Part shown: positions 40,118 through 52,182 of the stretch, in pieces
Layout: the number at the start of each line of letters is the position of its first letter
How positions within the stretch are numbered: position 1 is the first letter of the stretch
From: Rhodospirillaceae bacterium
GTDB lineage: Bacteria; Pseudomonadota; Alphaproteobacteria; UBA6615
Assembly: GCA_002713365.1 (NCBI GenBank)
Contig: PASR01000008.1
Location: forward strand, 210,363 to 274,362
Reading direction: 5' to 3'
DNA length: 64,000 nt
Translations under genes and position numbers: made by a program
Notes under the pieces: model-generated
What the model was told of the DNA's origin: nothing
Databases searched by the model: none
Seen by the model: only the letters and a program-made list of their open reading frames with translations

Positions 40118-43100
40118 AACGAGAGTTAAATCACCCTCTATATATAGCATACCAGCCGATGAGCATTTTTTAGACGTTCTAACACAAGGAATAATGGATC
40201 GTTACTTCGATGAAAAAGATCCATTTGGATTAGCTCAAATTCTAGTTTTGTTACCAACAAGACGTTCTTGTCGAGCTCTTCAGGACGCCTTTTTGCGCCA
40301 TACTGATGGTCGCTCTATTTTGCTACCTCGCATGGTTCCAATCGGAGATATAGATGAAGATCAGTTACAAATAGACACCTTAGCAACAGATATTTTTTCA
40401 GAAGAAAATAATGTATTACCAGCAGTAAATGATATGCAAAGACGTTTAATGCTATCACAATTAATTCAACAGCAGGCACAAAAAACAACCGACAATATAC
40501 TGGAAGATAAAAATTTTCCAACAGATAGAGCTATTCGGCTAGCATTTGAATTATCTAGCCTACTAGATCAAGTACAAAATGAACGGCTTGGGTTTGAGAA
40601 CCTAGCAAAACTAGTTCCGGATGATTATGCATCTCATTGGCAAATAACACTACAATTTTTAAATATATTGACCGAGGAATGGCCTAAGCGATTAGTTAAA
40701 GAAAAGGCTATTGATCCTGCCCATCGACGTAATATGCTTATACAGGCTAGGGCCAAAAAATGGCAAAATCATCCGCCAAAATCGCCTATTATTGCCGCGG
40801 GTAGTACTGGAAGTATTCCAGCGACTGCAGACTTACTTTCCATTGTAGCAAAACTGCCTAAAGGGTCCGTAGTTTTACCGGGGCTTGATAGAGAAATTTC
40901 TCCAGACATGTGGAGTTTGCTGGAAGCTTCACATCCACAGTTCGGCTTTAGACAATTACTGCTACACTTGGATTTTGAGCCAACAAAAGTGAAAGACTGG
41001 ATAGAAACTTCAAGCTCCGAGTCATATCAGAAGGAAAGAGTAAAGTTAGTAAGTGCGGCACTAAGGCCGGCAATAACCACTAGTAATTGGTCTAAAATCA
41101 AGAACATAAAAAGTTCTGCATTAACTGGATTAACTCGTATTGACTGCGTAGACGCCGATGAAGAAGCAGGCGTAATTGCATTAATAATGCGTAATATACT
41201 GACAGAAGGTAATACTAACAGTAATGCAGCTTTAGTTACTCCCGATAGAGAACTGGCACGCAGAGTCGCTTCGGCTCTGACGCGCTGGGACCTCAAAGTT
41301 GATGATAGTGGCGGCGTTCCTTTAGCAAATACCCCTGAAGGCACCTATTTCCGGTTGATTATAAAGTTGATATTCCAGGAAGCAGCTCCATTACCATTCT
41401 TGTCAGCACTAAAGCATCCTCTTGCTGCTGGAGGTCTAGCACCAGCTATATTTCGCAAGCATATTAGAGATTTAGAAATCGCATTATTGAGAGGCCCCAG
41501 ACGGAAGCCTAGCCTTGTCGCCTTAGCTAATTATTCGAAGCAGTGGGCAAATACTAATCCAGAATTATCTGATGCTGCCGATGCCCTGCAAAATTTAGTT
41601 CAATATGCTGAACCATTCATAAAAGTACTCTCTAAACCTAATCAAAATGTCAGCAAAATCATTTATGAACATATTCAGTTTGCTGAGAACATCGCCAAAA
41701 CAGATGTCTTATCTGGACCAGAAAGACTTTGGTCGAGCAATAGTGGTGAATCGCTCGCTAACTTTATAATAGATTTTATCGAGTCGAGTGAAATTCTAGG
41801 CAACATAAACCCGGCACATTATCCCTTATTAATTGATGCCCTTATGCATGGCTATACGGTTAGGCCTAAATATGGTGGACATCCTCGTCTTGCAATCCTA
41901 AGTCCCTTAGAGGCACGTTTGCAGCACTATAATACAATAATTTTAGGGGGCCTAAATGAGGGTACATGGCCATCACCTCCATCGGCTGACCCTTGGATGA
42001 GTCGGCCAATGCGAGCTAATTTTGGTTTACCCCAACCTGAACGAAAGATAGGCTTAAGTGCTCACGACTTCTCTCAAGCAATGGGAGCAGAAACGGTTTA
42101 TTTGACGCGGGCTGAAAGAGTAAATGGTTCTCCCTCAGTAGCAGCTCGCTGGCTTACGAGGGTAGAATTTGCTGCAAAATCTATCGGACTTAATACTCAG
42201 GAATTAGAGAAAAAAGGCAAAAAATGGTTGGAATGGCAAAGGGGCCTTAACCTAGCATTGCCCAAAGAGAAAAGTTTGTCATTAGATTCAGAAAAAAGAC
42301 CGCCACGCCCTAAACCGCCTGTAGAAGCAAGACCAAGAAGATTATCAGTAACTGATATAGAACAATGGATGCGTGACCCCTATTCCATCTATGCCCGCCA
42401 TATTCTTAAGCTCACCCCACTAAAACCTATTGACGAGGAACCGAACAGAGCCGACTTTGGATCACTTATTCACGCCACCCTTGAAAAGTTTTTAAGTCGC
42501 CATCCATCAGGATCTCTCCCTCCGAATTCTTACGAAGAACTAATTTCTACAGGAAAAGAAGTATTTTCTCCAATTATAGAAATGCCTGCTGTATGGGCAT
42601 TTTGGTGGCCTAGATTTGAAAGAATAGCTGGATGGATCGTTAAGACCGAGCTATTAAACCGAAAAAATATTAAAAGGATTTTTACTGAAATAAAAGGTAG
42701 TCATATTATAAGAAACCTACCACATGCAAACTTTGAGATAGTTGCAAAAGCAGATCGTATAGAACAGCTCAATGACGGCACTTTAAAAATTATAGATTAT
42801 AAAACCGGCTCTATTCCAAATGATAAAGAAATTACAGCCGGGTTTTCACCACAACTGCCTTTAGAGGCTGTTATTGCCATAAATGGTGGATTTCATGACT
42901 TGCCATCAGCGAAAGTAAGCAAGCTAGAGTTTTGGAAAATTACGGGGGGACAAGCAGAAGGAGAGATACATTCCATAGGCTCAAACGAAGCCAGCTATTT
43001 TGAAACTGAAAAAATAGGAGAAAAAGCGCAAAATGGGCTAATAGAACTTATCACTGCCTTTGATAACCCTGAAACGCCTTATGAAAGTCGTCCTCGGGTC

Positions 43101-43190
43101 GATTTTGCTCCAGCCTACTCTGATTATGAACATCTTGCCCGAATTAAAGAATGGTCAATAATTAGTCTAGACAGTAAAGACCAGCAATAA
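40107..43190 (+). CDS. addB: Double-strand break repair protein AddB
   Basis: About 1027 aa; LVLLPTRRSCRALQDAFL N-term, PD-(D/E)XK C-term nuclease (LKIIDYKTG); next to addA. Confidence 0.93.
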   Translation: MNSETRVKSPSIYSIPADEHFLDVLTQGIMDRYFDEKDPFGLAQILVLLPTRRSCRALQDAFLRHTDGRSILLPRMVPIGDIDEDQLQIDTLATDIFSEENNVLPAVNDMQRRLMLSQLIQQQAQKTTDNILEDKNFPTDRAIRLAFELSSLLDQVQNERLGFENLAKLVPDDYASHWQITLQFLNILTEEWPKRLVKEKAIDPAHRRNMLIQARAKKWQNHPPKSPIIAAGSTGSIPATADLLSIVAKLPKGSVVLPGLDREISPDMWSLLEASHPQFGFRQLLLHLDFEPTKVKDWIETSSSESYQKERVKLVSAALRPAITTSNWSKIKNIKSSALTGLTRIDCVDADEEAGVIALIMRNILTEGNTNSNAALVTPDRELARRVASALTRWDLKVDDSGGVPLANTPEGTYFRLIIKLIFQEAAPLPFLSALKHPLAAGGLAPAIFRKHIRDLEIALLRGPRRKPSLVALANYSKQWANTNPELSDAADALQNLVQYAEPFIKVLSKPNQNVSKIIYEHIQFAENIAKTDVLSGPERLWSSNSGESLANFIIDFIESSEILGNINPAHYPLLIDALMHGYTVRPKYGGHPRLAILSPLEARLQHYNTIILGGLNEGTWPSPPSADPWMSRPMRANFGLPQPERKIGLSAHDFSQAMGAETVYLTRAERVNGSPSVAARWLTRVEFAAKSIGLNTQELEKKGKKWLEWQRGLNLALPKEKSLSLDSEKRPPRPKPPVEARPRRLSVTDIEQWMRDPYSIYARHILKLTPLKPIDEEPNRADFGSLIHATLEKFLSRHPSGSLPPNSYEELISTGKEVFSPIIEMPAVWAFWWPRFERIAGWIVKTELLNRKNIKRIFTEIKGSHIIRNLPHANFEIVAKADRIEQLNDGTLKIIDYKTGSIPNDKEITAGFSPQLPLEAVIAINGGFHDLPSAKVSKLEFWKITGGQAEGEIHSIGSNEASYFETEKIGEKAQNGLIELITAFDNPETPYESRPRVDFAPAYSDYEHLARIKEWSIISLDSKDQQ

Positions 43191-43192
43191 TC

Positions 43193-46100
43193 ATGAAAAC
43201 AAAAATTGATCGGCTATATAAATCAACAGAGGCAAACCAACATCGAGCTGCCAACCCACAGACAAGTGCCTGGGTTTCTGCCTCGGCCGGTTCAGGAAAA
43301 ACTAAAGTACTTACGGACCGAGTTTTGAACCTTTTACTTAGTGGCGTATCTCCTCAACGAGTACTCTGTCTTACTTTTACAAAAGCAGCAGCGGCAGAAA
43401 TGGCACAGAGAATTAACTCTGAGCTTGGAAGTTGGGCCGTCTCAAATTCTAACGACCTTGAAAGTAAGTTAAGGGTTCTTACTAAAAGCTCAGTTAATTC
43501 CTCACAGATGAACCTTGCACGTCGGCTTCTAGCCCAAGTGCTAGAGGTTCCTGATGGCATGAAAATTATGACAATCCATGCCTTCTGCCAGTCAGTTCTA
43601 AGTCGTTTTCCTATTGAAGCTGGGGTTTTGCCTAATTTTTCTGTTATGGACGAGCGGGACACCAATGATTTATTAAAGCATGTTCGGCTTGATCTAATAG
43701 TTAATTCACAATTAATAGATAGTGAATTAACCTTTGCTGTCGCTAATTTAACAAGTAGTTTCCATGAATCGCAATTTCCAGAACTAATGACTGAATTGAC
43801 TAAGTCACGCAGTCGCGTAGGTGACCTGATTGATAAACATGGTGGGGTCGAACCCCTAATAGAAGCAGTTTATAAAACGCTAAATTTAAGTGAAAATGAA
43901 GATAAAAATAAAATCTTAAAAAAAGCCTGTGAGGATGTATCGTTTAATTTTGAAGGCTTAAATAGTTGCATTAAATATTTTCATCACGGTAGCAAAATAG
44001 ATAAGAGGAATGCAGGAATTATAAAAAAATGGCTTCATAACCCTCACCAAAGGATAGATTTCTTTGATGAGTATTTAAGCTGCTTCTTTACTAAGAACGA
44101 AACCATAAGAAACACACTCATCACCAAGCGAATAATTGAACAATACCCCAAATCCGAAATATTTATGGCAGAGGAAGCGCGTCGACTACATGATATAAAA
44201 CAAAAGATAAAGAGTGTAAATATTGCAGAAATAACATCTTCTATAATCCACCTGGCAAATGGAATAATGGAGACTTATACAAGCCACAAATCATCAAGAG
44301 CACTTCTCGATTACGATGATTTAATTATCCGAACGCGTCAATTATTGGAAGCCCAAGGTACTGCAGCCTGGGTATTATATAAACTAGACGGTGGGATTGA
44401 CCATATTCTCATAGACGAAGCACAAGATACAAACTCAGATCAATGGCGTATCATAGCATCTATTGCTAATGAGTTTTACGATGGCATAGGTTCTGAAGCG
44501 GAAAAACTTAACAGCCAAGGGCTGCCCTCTCGCAGTATATTTGCCGTTGGAGATGTAAAACAATCTATTTTTAGTTTTCAAGGAGCGGAACCTGAAGAAT
44601 TTGGGGTTAGGAGAAAGCATTTTTCAAAAAAAGCAAGTAACTCTCAAAACCTCTGGGAAGATGTAAGCCTTGATGTATCTTTCCGTTCAACTGAACCTAT
44701 TCTGAAAGTCGTGGATTCAGTTTTTTCAAAAACCCCCGCCAGTATCGGGGTTGTTAAAACAGAAGAAGTCTTAGAACATTTACCCATAAGATTTGGTGAT
44801 GGTGGATGTGTAGAAATTTGGCCTCCTTTAAAAAATAAAGGCCCATCTGCACCACAGTCATGGAAGCCGCCAATTGAAAGAGTATCGTCAATAGGAGTTG
44901 AAGAAAGACTGGCTGGATTAATTGCAAGACGTATCTCTTCATGGATAGAAACTGGTGAAATACTAGAAAGCTATAATAGGCCAATAGAACCATCCGATAT
45001 TATGGTTTTGGTAAGAAGGCGCACTCCATTTGTTGATTCTCTAGTACGTTCCCTTAAGGACCTAAGTATTCCTGTTGCCGGGGTCGATCGAATGTTATTG
45101 ACAGATCAATTAGTGGTTATGGATCTACTTGCACTTGGTGAATTTTTATTATTACCGGAAGATGATCTTAATTTAGCAACAGTTCTAAAGTGTCCACTAA
45201 TAGGTTTTAACGATGAGGATCTTTATAAACTGGCCTATAAACGACCTGGTACAATATGGGATTCATTACGTGAACAATCTAGTAAAATTAAAAAATATGA
45301 TACTGCTTATAAATATCTTTTAAAATTATTGAACAGTGTTGATTTTCTTAAACCTTATGAATTATACGCTCAACTGCTCAACCAAGATGGTCGTGCCCTA
45401 ATACTTTCGAGACTCGGGCCAGAGTCAGCAGATCCACTAAATGAATTTCTTTCACTGGCATTAGCTTATGAAAAAAATAATACACCTTCGTTGCAAGGGT
45501 TTTTAAAATGGGTGACATCAAGCCAAACAGAAATAAAAAGAGATCTTGATCAAGCCACCGGAGCAGTAAGAGTGATGACAGTACATGGGGCCAAGGGCTT
45601 ACAAGCGCCAATTGTTATTCTACCCGACACAATGCAAACGCCTAAAAAAATATCGCAATTATTATGGTATAAAGATATTCTTCTATATGCATCCAAAAAA
45701 TCTGATCGAGACGAAACTACATCTAGAGCCTATGAAAACGCAAAAAATATACAAAGTGAAGAATATAGGCGTTTACTATATGTCGCCATGACCCGTGCAG
45801 CTGATCGTCTATATATTTGTGGCTGGGAGACTAAAAACAGTCCTCCTAAGGATTGTTGGTACAACCTTATTAATGACCCAATGAAAGGCATTGCTGAAAG
45901 CACTAAATGCGAGTTTTTAGCGAATGATTCAGAAGATTTAAATGGTGCGGTTCTAAGGCTAGAATCGGTGCAAACTCAAAAACCAAATATTGAAAATAAA
46001 ATTATTCATAAATTTTCAACATCTCCCCCTCCAAACTGGGCGATTGAGTTGCCCCCCAAGGAAACAAAAATACTAACACGTATATCCCCATCAGAAAGCA

Positions 46101-46669
46101 AACAAAATTATCAAACACAATCCCTGATTGAGAATGTAAATGATAAAAATCGGTTTCATCGTGGCAATATTATTCACCATTTAATGCAATGGCTACCAAC
46201 ATTACCTTTGGAAACTAGACAGAAAGCTGCCCGTAAATATTTGTCTAAATCATATTTTCAGATTCCCACTGAAATTATCAATAAAATATTAATACAAACC
46301 GAAAAAATACTCCAAGATGAAAAACTCTCAGACCTGTTTTCATCTGCCAGTATTGCAGAAGTACCAATTTCTGGAGTGGTTTCTGGATCCGATGGTTTAA
46401 AAAGAGTGATATCAGGTCAAATAGATAGACTTTTAATCTTAAAAAGATCGATTACTGTTGTTGACTATAAGACGGATTGGAATCCTCCTAAGTCACCAAA
46501 AGCGGTCGACCCCACGTATTTGCGTCAAATGTCAGCTTACCAAACATTATTAAAAGATGCTTATCCAGATAGAACTATAAGTTGTTACCTTTTATGGACT
46601 GAAACCCCTCACCTCATGGAAATACCGCATAAATTGTTAGAAAAATATTCTGTTGTTAACATAAAATAA
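43193..46669 (+). CDS. addA: Double-strand break repair helicase AddA
   Basis: UvrD-like WVSASAGSGKTKVLTDRVLNLLL, HILIDEAQDTN, AVGDVKQSIFSFQGAEPEEF, YVAMTRAADRLYICGW; C-term nuclease VVDYKTDW. Confidence 0.96.
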   Translation: MKTKIDRLYKSTEANQHRAANPQTSAWVSASAGSGKTKVLTDRVLNLLLSGVSPQRVLCLTFTKAAAAEMAQRINSELGSWAVSNSNDLESKLRVLTKSSVNSSQMNLARRLLAQVLEVPDGMKIMTIHAFCQSVLSRFPIEAGVLPNFSVMDERDTNDLLKHVRLDLIVNSQLIDSELTFAVANLTSSFHESQFPELMTELTKSRSRVGDLIDKHGGVEPLIEAVYKTLNLSENEDKNKILKKACEDVSFNFEGLNSCIKYFHHGSKIDKRNAGIIKKWLHNPHQRIDFFDEYLSCFFTKNETIRNTLITKRIIEQYPKSEIFMAEEARRLHDIKQKIKSVNIAEITSSIIHLANGIMETYTSHKSSRALLDYDDLIIRTRQLLEAQGTAAWVLYKLDGGIDHILIDEAQDTNSDQWRIIASIANEFYDGIGSEAEKLNSQGLPSRSIFAVGDVKQSIFSFQGAEPEEFGVRRKHFSKKASNSQNLWEDVSLDVSFRSTEPILKVVDSVFSKTPASIGVVKTEEVLEHLPIRFGDGGCVEIWPPLKNKGPSAPQSWKPPIERVSSIGVEERLAGLIARRISSWIETGEILESYNRPIEPSDIMVLVRRRTPFVDSLVRSLKDLSIPVAGVDRMLLTDQLVVMDLLALGEFLLLPEDDLNLATVLKCPLIGFNDEDLYKLAYKRPGTIWDSLREQSSKIKKYDTAYKYLLKLLNSVDFLKPYELYAQLLNQDGRALILSRLGPESADPLNEFLSLALAYEKNNTPSLQGFLKWVTSSQTEIKRDLDQATGAVRVMTVHGAKGLQAPIVILPDTMQTPKKISQLLWYKDILLYASKKSDRDETTSRAYENAKNIQSEEYRRLLYVAMTRAADRLYICGWETKNSPPKDCWYNLINDPMKGIAESTKCEFLANDSEDLNGAVLRLESVQTQKPNIENKIIHKFSTSPPPNWAIELPPKETKILTRISPSESKQNYQTQSLIENVNDKNRFHRGNIIHHLMQWLPTLPLETRQKAARKYLSKSYFQIPTEIINKILIQTEKILQDEKLSDLFSSASIAEVPISGVVSGSDGLKRVISGQIDRLLILKRSITVVDYKTDWNPPKSPKAVDPTYLRQMSAYQTLLKDAYPDRTISCYLLWTETPHLMEIPHKLLEKYSVVNIK

Positions 46670-46781
46670 AATAAGGTATTTCAAAGTGATCGCTTGACCC
46701 ATCACTGAGTCGCACTTTACTTTCTTTTTTATAGCATTATGAATATATTAATTTTTCTAGCAGTTAATTAAGGATAAAAAC

Positions 46782-47102
46782 ATGCCCAGCAAGCCAATTT
46801 CCGACAATTCATTTGAGACCGACGTTTTACAATCAGAAAAACCTGTTTTAGTAGATTTCTGGGCAGAATGGTGTGGGCCGTGTAAACAAATAGGTCCTTC
46901 GTTAGAAGAACTTTCAGACGACAAGGCTAGTGATTTAATAGTGGCCAAACTAAACATAGATGATAACCCAATGACACCATCAAAGTACGGCGTGAGAGGT
47001 ATTCCAACACTGTTAATATTTAAGGATGGGCAAGTGGCATCAATGAAAGTGGGCAGCTTACCAAAGAGTCAGATATATGACTGGGTTGACTCAGTGATTT
47101 AG
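46782..47102 (+). CDS. trxA: Thioredoxin
   Basis: VLVDFWAEWCGPCKQIGPSLEEL...YGVRGIPTLLIFKDG. Confidence 0.96.
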   Translation: MPSKPISDNSFETDVLQSEKPVLVDFWAEWCGPCKQIGPSLEELSDDKASDLIVAKLNIDDNPMTPSKYGVRGIPTLLIFKDGQVASMKVGSLPKSQIYDWVDSVI

Positions 47103-48440
47103 TTAAGAAGAAACCCCACTGTAAGCACGTCCTAAAGTTCCCTTGGAGTTAATAAGAAGGGCTGCTCCTACTATGGCGTGTGAACCACAAATTAAAATAT
47201 GGGCTTCATTTAACGTCTTTGATAAATTATATAAGGATGCTTCTAGAGAGTGATCCCAGCCCGTTTTAATTCCACTTTTTGTTAGAGCAACTGAAGCAAT
47301 TTGTGGATTATGACTACGCGGTTCATCTGGAAGGTCAACTGCAGTTATCGATGAAGCATATTTAATAAACGGTCGTAGGAATATACTCGGATCTTTATCT
47401 TCTAGCATACAAAATATGATATGAAGCGGTAATAGACTTTCAGTATTAATCTGTCTTACAGTTTTAGCTAATACCTTCCCGGCAGCTTCATTATGGCCTG
47501 CATCCAACCAAATACTCCATTTTTTGGGCAGTTTTTTTCTTAAATTACCATCAGGAAGCGCCATAAAACGTCCAGGCCAATTAACATTTTTAAGGCCATT
47601 TGCAATATTTTTGTCCAGTAAATCTATTTTTTTATACATCTCGATGCAAGCAATCGCAGTTGAAGCATTTTGTATCTGGTGAAAGCCAATAAGATTAGGA
47701 ATAGGTAAAGGTAAGGTTGTTTTTTTTGATTTATAAATAAAGCTATCAGCTTTTTTCTGAGTGAACCAATCTCTTCCACCACGAAAAACTGGTGCCCCAA
47801 CTTTAAGAGCAGTATCCTCTATAACATTAAAAGCTTCTGTTGGTTGATAAGCCACTACACTAGGAACATCCTTTTTCTGTATCGCCGCTTTCTCTGCAGA
47901 AATACTTGCTATATCTGGACCCAGGAATATCTCATGGTCTAAAGAGATTGGGGTGATTACAGTTAGAATTGGCTTATCAACAACATTAGTGGCGTCATAA
48001 CGTCCACCAAGACCTGTTTCTAAAAGAACAACGTCCGCCTTTGTACGAGATAATGATAAAAATGCTGCAGCAGTAATAATCTCATATTCAGTTATTTCTT
48101 TGCCATCATTAATGATTTCAACTTCATTTAAGAGATTATAGAGATCATAATTTGATATTGTTCTACCACCTAATAGAAAGCGTTCTTTTAATTGTATTAG
48201 ATGGGGGGATGTGTAGGCGCTAACAACTAGTCCAGATGCCTCAAAAATTGCACGAAGAAAAGCAATAGTTGATCCTTTTCCATTGGTACCCGCAACGTGA
48301 ATTACTGGTGGCAACTTGAGATGTGGCTGTCCCAGAGAACGTAACAGCCTTATTATACGATCAAGAGTTAAGTCTATCCTAGATGGGTGATAACTATCAA
48401 AACGGTTAAGAAGGGTTTTTAGAGATTTATCTATATTCAC
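47103..48440 (-). CDS. folC: Bifunctional folylpolyglutamate synthase/dihydrofolate synthase
   Basis: VIHVAGTNGKGSTIAFLRAIFEASG...VLLETGLGGRYDATNV. Confidence 0.95.
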   Translation of the reverse strand: MNIDKSLKTLLNRFDSYHPSRIDLTLDRIIRLLRSLGQPHLKLPPVIHVAGTNGKGSTIAFLRAIFEASGLVVSAYTSPHLIQLKERFLLGGRTISNYDLYNLLNEVEIINDGKEITEYEIITAAAFLSLSRTKADVVLLETGLGGRYDATNVVDKPILTVITPISLDHEIFLGPDIASISAEKAAIQKKDVPSVVAYQPTEAFNVIEDTALKVGAPVFRGGRDWFTQKKADSFIYKSKKTTLPLPIPNLIGFHQIQNASTAIACIEMYKKIDLLDKNIANGLKNVNWPGRFMALPDGNLRKKLPKKWSIWLDAGHNEAAGKVLAKTVRQINTESLLPLHIIFCMLEDKDPSIFLRPFIKYASSITAVDLPDEPRSHNPQIASVALTKSGIKTGWDHSLEASLYNLSKTLNEAHILICGSHAIVGAALLINSKGTLGRAYSGVSS

Positions 48441-48444
48441 CGTT

Positions 48445-49398
48445 TCAATTACCGATCATTTCTTTATTACCCGAACTATTTTCTTCGTTCTCTAACTTTG
48501 ATAAATTTAGACTTTCTGGATCTGTAGATTGTAAAGTTAAATCATTAGGAGTTTTTTGACACAAAAGTGATATGACACTTATTAAGGTATTACGTAGATC
48601 CTTACGATGAACAACCATATCTATCAGACCATGATCAAGCATTCTTTCAGCTTTTTGAAAGTCCTCAGGAAGTTCTTCCCTGATAGTATCTTCTATAACT
48701 CTTCGACCGGCAAATCCAATCATCGCGCTAGGTTCGGCAAGATGTATATCACCTAACATGGCAAATGAAGCCGACACCCCTCCTGTAGTTGGATCTGTAA
48801 GTATCACAATATAGGGTAAACCAGCCTCACGCACTTGTTCAACAGCAATTACTGTTCTTGGCATTTGAACGAGACTTAACATACCCTCCTGCATCCTTGC
48901 CCCGCCAGACGCAGGAACAGCAATTAGTGATGCCTTAATAGAAAGGGCTTCATTTGCAGCCACTAAGAGCCCCTCACCAACAGCCTGGCCCATAGAGCCT
49001 CCCATAAAACTAAAGTCAAAAGCGGCAACTACGCAGGGCAGTCCTCCTACTTTTCCTTTAGCTACCACAATCGCTTCATCTTCATTTGCATTACTTCTTG
49101 CATCACGCAATCTGTCGGTATACCTCTTAGTGTCTCTGAATTTAAGAGGATCTAAATGTAAAGTGGGTAATTTTATTCGTTCATAGCTGTCTTTATCAAA
49201 AATCATCTCAAGTCTACTGGCTGCTGAAATACGAATATGATAATTACAGTGATGGCAGACACTCAGGTTTGCCGAAAGTTCTCTGTGAAATAACATTTCG
49301 TCACAAGATGGACATCTTTGCCAAAGATTGTCTGGTATGTCTTTTTTACCGACTAGGGCCTGTATCTTTGGCCGCACAAAATTTGTAAGCCAGCTCAT
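48445..49398 (-). CDS. accD: Acetyl-CoA carboxylase carboxyltransferase subunit beta
   Basis: Zinc ribbon [57 protein letters not shown]. Confidence 0.97.
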   Translation of the reverse strand: MSWLTNFVRPKIQALVGKKDIPDNLWQRCPSCDEMLFHRELSANLSVCHHCNYHIRISAASRLEMIFDKDSYERIKLPTLHLDPLKFRDTKRYTDRLRDARSNANEDEAIVVAKGKVGGLPCVVAAFDFSFMGGSMGQAVGEGLLVAANEALSIKASLIAVPASGGARMQEGMLSLVQMPRTVIAVEQVREAGLPYIVILTDPTTGGVSASFAMLGDIHLAEPSAMIGFAGRRVIEDTIREELPEDFQKAERMLDHGLIDMVVHRKDLRNTLISVISLLCQKTPNDLTLQSTDPESLNLSKLENEENSSGNKEMIGN

Positions 49399-50258
49399 AA
49401 TTTTACCGGATCGGTCAACCGTTCTCTTGCGTGCCGAACGCCCAAAGCAATAGAACGGCTAAAATTTAATACCGTGTCAACCATGTTTTCTTTTGGGCTT
49501 CCATCCTCGTTTATATTATCTGATATAAGCTCAACGATTGCAGATCCGACTACAACAGCATCTGCCACCTTAGCAACTTCAGCAGCTTGGTCTGGTGTTT
49601 TAATACCAAAACCAACAGCAATTGGCAGATCTGTGTGGTTTTTAAGACGAGCGACTGAGTTTTGTATATCCTCTTTTTTAGCTGATCCAGTTCCTGTAAT
49701 CCCGGCAATCGAAACATAATACATGAAACCAGAAGTGTTCTTAAGCACCACAGGAAGACGGTTATCATCGGTCGTAGGCGTAACTAAACGGATAAAGTGT
49801 AATCCTGACTGCATAGCAGGAAGACATAGTTCATTATCTTCTTCAGGTGGTAAATCAACAACTATCAATCCATCAACCCCTGATTCTTTAGCGTCAATTA
49901 AAAATTTTTCAACACCATATATATATATAGGGTTATAATACCCCATTAAAATTATTGGGGTCGTTGTATCGTCACGACGAAACTCACGAACCATATCCAG
50001 AGTTTGCATCACCTTAGCACCGGCTGCTTTTGCTCTAATACCAGCCGATTGAATGGCCGGCCCATCAGCCATAGGATCAGAAAAAATAATGCCCAACTCA
50101 ATAATGTCTGCTCCAGCTTCAGGTAATCCTTTGAGAATTTCCAGACTACTAGAAATAGTCGGATCAGCAGCTACAATAAAAGGTATAAAAGCAGCACGGC
50201 CTTCTTCAGCCAATAATTTGAAACGTGCTTCAACCCGTCCAAATTCAATTTCATTCAT
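49395..50258 (-). CDS. trpA: Tryptophan synthase alpha subunit
   Basis: [35 protein letters not shown]; overlaps trpB and accD by about 4 bp. Confidence 0.97.
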   Translation of the reverse strand: MNEIEFGRVEARFKLLAEEGRAAFIPFIVAADPTISSSLEILKGLPEAGADIIELGIIFSDPMADGPAIQSAGIRAKAAGAKVMQTLDMVREFRRDDTTTPIILMGYYNPIYIYGVEKFLIDAKESGVDGLIVVDLPPEEDNELCLPAMQSGLHFIRLVTPTTDDNRLPVVLKNTSGFMYYVSIAGITGTGSAKKEDIQNSVARLKNHTDLPIAVGFGIKTPDQAAEVAKVADAVVVGSAIVELISDNINEDGSPKENMVDTVLNFSRSIALGVRHARERLTDPVKL

Positions 50259-51472
50259 ATTTGAACTCCGAGGGCTTCAGCTACGGTAAAAACATCCTTA
50301 TCACCTCGTCCACACATATTTACTACAAGCAGATGACTGGCGGGCAATTTACCTGCTATTTTCTGAAGATGTGCTAAAGCATGCGATGGTTCTAACGCTG
50401 GTATAATACCTTCTAACTGACTGCATAATTTGAAAGCTTCTAGAGCTTCACCATCAGTTACAGAAACATAGTCCACTCTTCCACTTTCCCATAGCCATGA
50501 ATGCTCAGGTCCAATTCCTGGATAATCCAGACCAGCTGAAATAGAGTGTGCATCGAGTATCTGTCCATCATCGTCTTGTAATAAATAAGTTCTATTTCCA
50601 TGCAATACGCCAGGACTACCCCCAGTTAAAGACGCAGCATGAGATCCAGTATTAATTCCATGTCCCGCAGCTTCAACTCCGATAATCTTAATTACAGAGT
50701 CGTCTAAAAAATCATGAAACAAACCTATAGCATTTGACCCACCTCCAATACATGCCAACAGTGTGTCAGGAAGACGACCTTCAGCCTCTAAAATTTGTGT
50801 TCTTACTTCCTTACCAATTATAGATTGAAAATCACGCACCATTGATGGATACGGATGGGGGCCAGCAGCGGTGCCAATCAGGTAATACGTATCATCAACA
50901 TTAGCAACCCAGTCACGAAGAGCCTCGTTCATAGCGTCTTTTAAAGTCGCCGTGCCGCTTTCTACAGGTTTTACATCAGCTCCTAAAAGCTTCATGCGAA
51001 AAACATTCGGAGCTTGCCGTTCAATATCAGTAGCTCCCATATAGACAACGCACTCAAGCCCGAATAACGCACACACTGTTGCTGTAGCAACACCATGCTG
51101 ACCAGCTCCGGTCTCAGCTATTATTCGTCTTTTTCCCATTCGACGAGCTAGTAAAATCTGCCCAATACAATTATTTATTTTATGCGCACCCGTATGATTA
51201 AGCTCGTCACGCTTAAAATAAATTTTTGCGCCTCCATAATGCTCTGTCAACCTTGAGGCAAAATAGAGGGGGCTAGGACGACCAACATAATTTTTAAGGT
51301 AATCTTGAAGCTCATCGTGAAATAATGGATCAGACTTTGCCTCATTATATGATTTTTCAACATCTAAAATTAAAGGCATTAGTGTTTCCGCAACATAACG
51401 GCCACCAAATATTCCGAAATGCCCATTTTCATCAGGGCCTGAGCGATAACTGTTTGAGCGTTTAATAGTCAT
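50255..51472 (-). CDS. trpB: Tryptophan synthase beta subunit
   Basis: [58 protein letters not shown]. Confidence 0.98.
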   Translation of the reverse strand: MTIKRSNSYRSGPDENGHFGIFGGRYVAETLMPLILDVEKSYNEAKSDPLFHDELQDYLKNYVGRPSPLYFASRLTEHYGGAKIYFKRDELNHTGAHKINNCIGQILLARRMGKRRIIAETGAGQHGVATATVCALFGLECVVYMGATDIERQAPNVFRMKLLGADVKPVESGTATLKDAMNEALRDWVANVDDTYYLIGTAAGPHPYPSMVRDFQSIIGKEVRTQILEAEGRLPDTLLACIGGGSNAIGLFHDFLDDSVIKIIGVEAAGHGINTGSHAASLTGGSPGVLHGNRTYLLQDDDGQILDAHSISAGLDYPGIGPEHSWLWESGRVDYVSVTDGEALEAFKLCSQLEGIIPALEPSHALAHLQKIAGKLPASHLLVVNMCGRGDKDVFTVAEALGVQI

Positions 51473-51534
51473 AATATAAATTATTATACATTAGCATTTA
51501 CCACTAGAACATAAACTAATTAGAAAAATTAAAG

Positions 51535-52182
51535 CTACAAGCTTAAAACAGCTTGCATAAATCTTTCTATTTCTAGCGGATCCTTCTCCCCAGGGGAAGA
51601 TTCCACCCCAGAGGATACATCAACAATCATAGCACCAGATTCGGCAACCGCTGTTCCTACGTTTTCAGCATTTAGTCCGCCAGCTAACATCCAAGGTAAT
51701 GACCAATTTCTTCCCGCCAACAAGTTCCAATCAAATTTTAGGGCGTTACCACCTGGCAAAGCATTATCCATTGAATCCGGGGCCTTTGCATCAAACATTA
51801 GCCAGTCTACTGCTTCATAATAATCACTAACACCTTCAATATCATTAATATTAGAAACTTTAATAACTTTCATAACCGGCAAACCAAATATTTTACGGAT
51901 TTCATTACATCTCTCAGGGGTTTCCTCCCCATGTAATTGTATTAAATCAAGGGATACATCATTCAACACTGAATTTAGTTGATTATTAATAGGATTAACG
52001 AATAAGCCAACTTTAGTAATGGAAGGTGGAACTAATGATACTAACCTCGAAGCACTCATAGCATCCAAAGATCTAGGGCTTGGAGGATAAAATACTAAAC
52101 CAACAAAATTAGCGCCATTTATAACTGCCGCCCGCATTGCAGATTCGTCTGTAATACCGCAAATTTTAGCTAACACTGACAT
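51535..52182 (-). CDS. trpF: Phosphoribosylanthranilate isomerase
   Basis: AKICGITDESAMRAAVINGANFVGLVFYPPSPRSL...WMLAGGLNAENV...VDVSSGVESSPGEKD. Confidence 0.97.
   Translation of the reverse strand: MSVLAKICGITDESAMRAAVINGANFVGLVFYPPSPRSLDAMSASRLVSLVPPSITKVGLFVNPINNQLNSVLNDVSLDLIQLHGEETPERCNEIRKIFGLPVMKVIKVSNINDIEGVSDYYEAVDWLMFDAKAPDSMDNALPGGNALKFDWNLLAGRNWSLPWMLAGGLNAENVGTAVAESGAMIVDVSSGVESSPGEKDPLEIERFMQAVLSL

Noticed and set aside
46680-46730. AAAGTG...CACTTT hairpin after addA as a terminator
   Set aside because: Only a 6-bp stem with a long loop; too weak to call.
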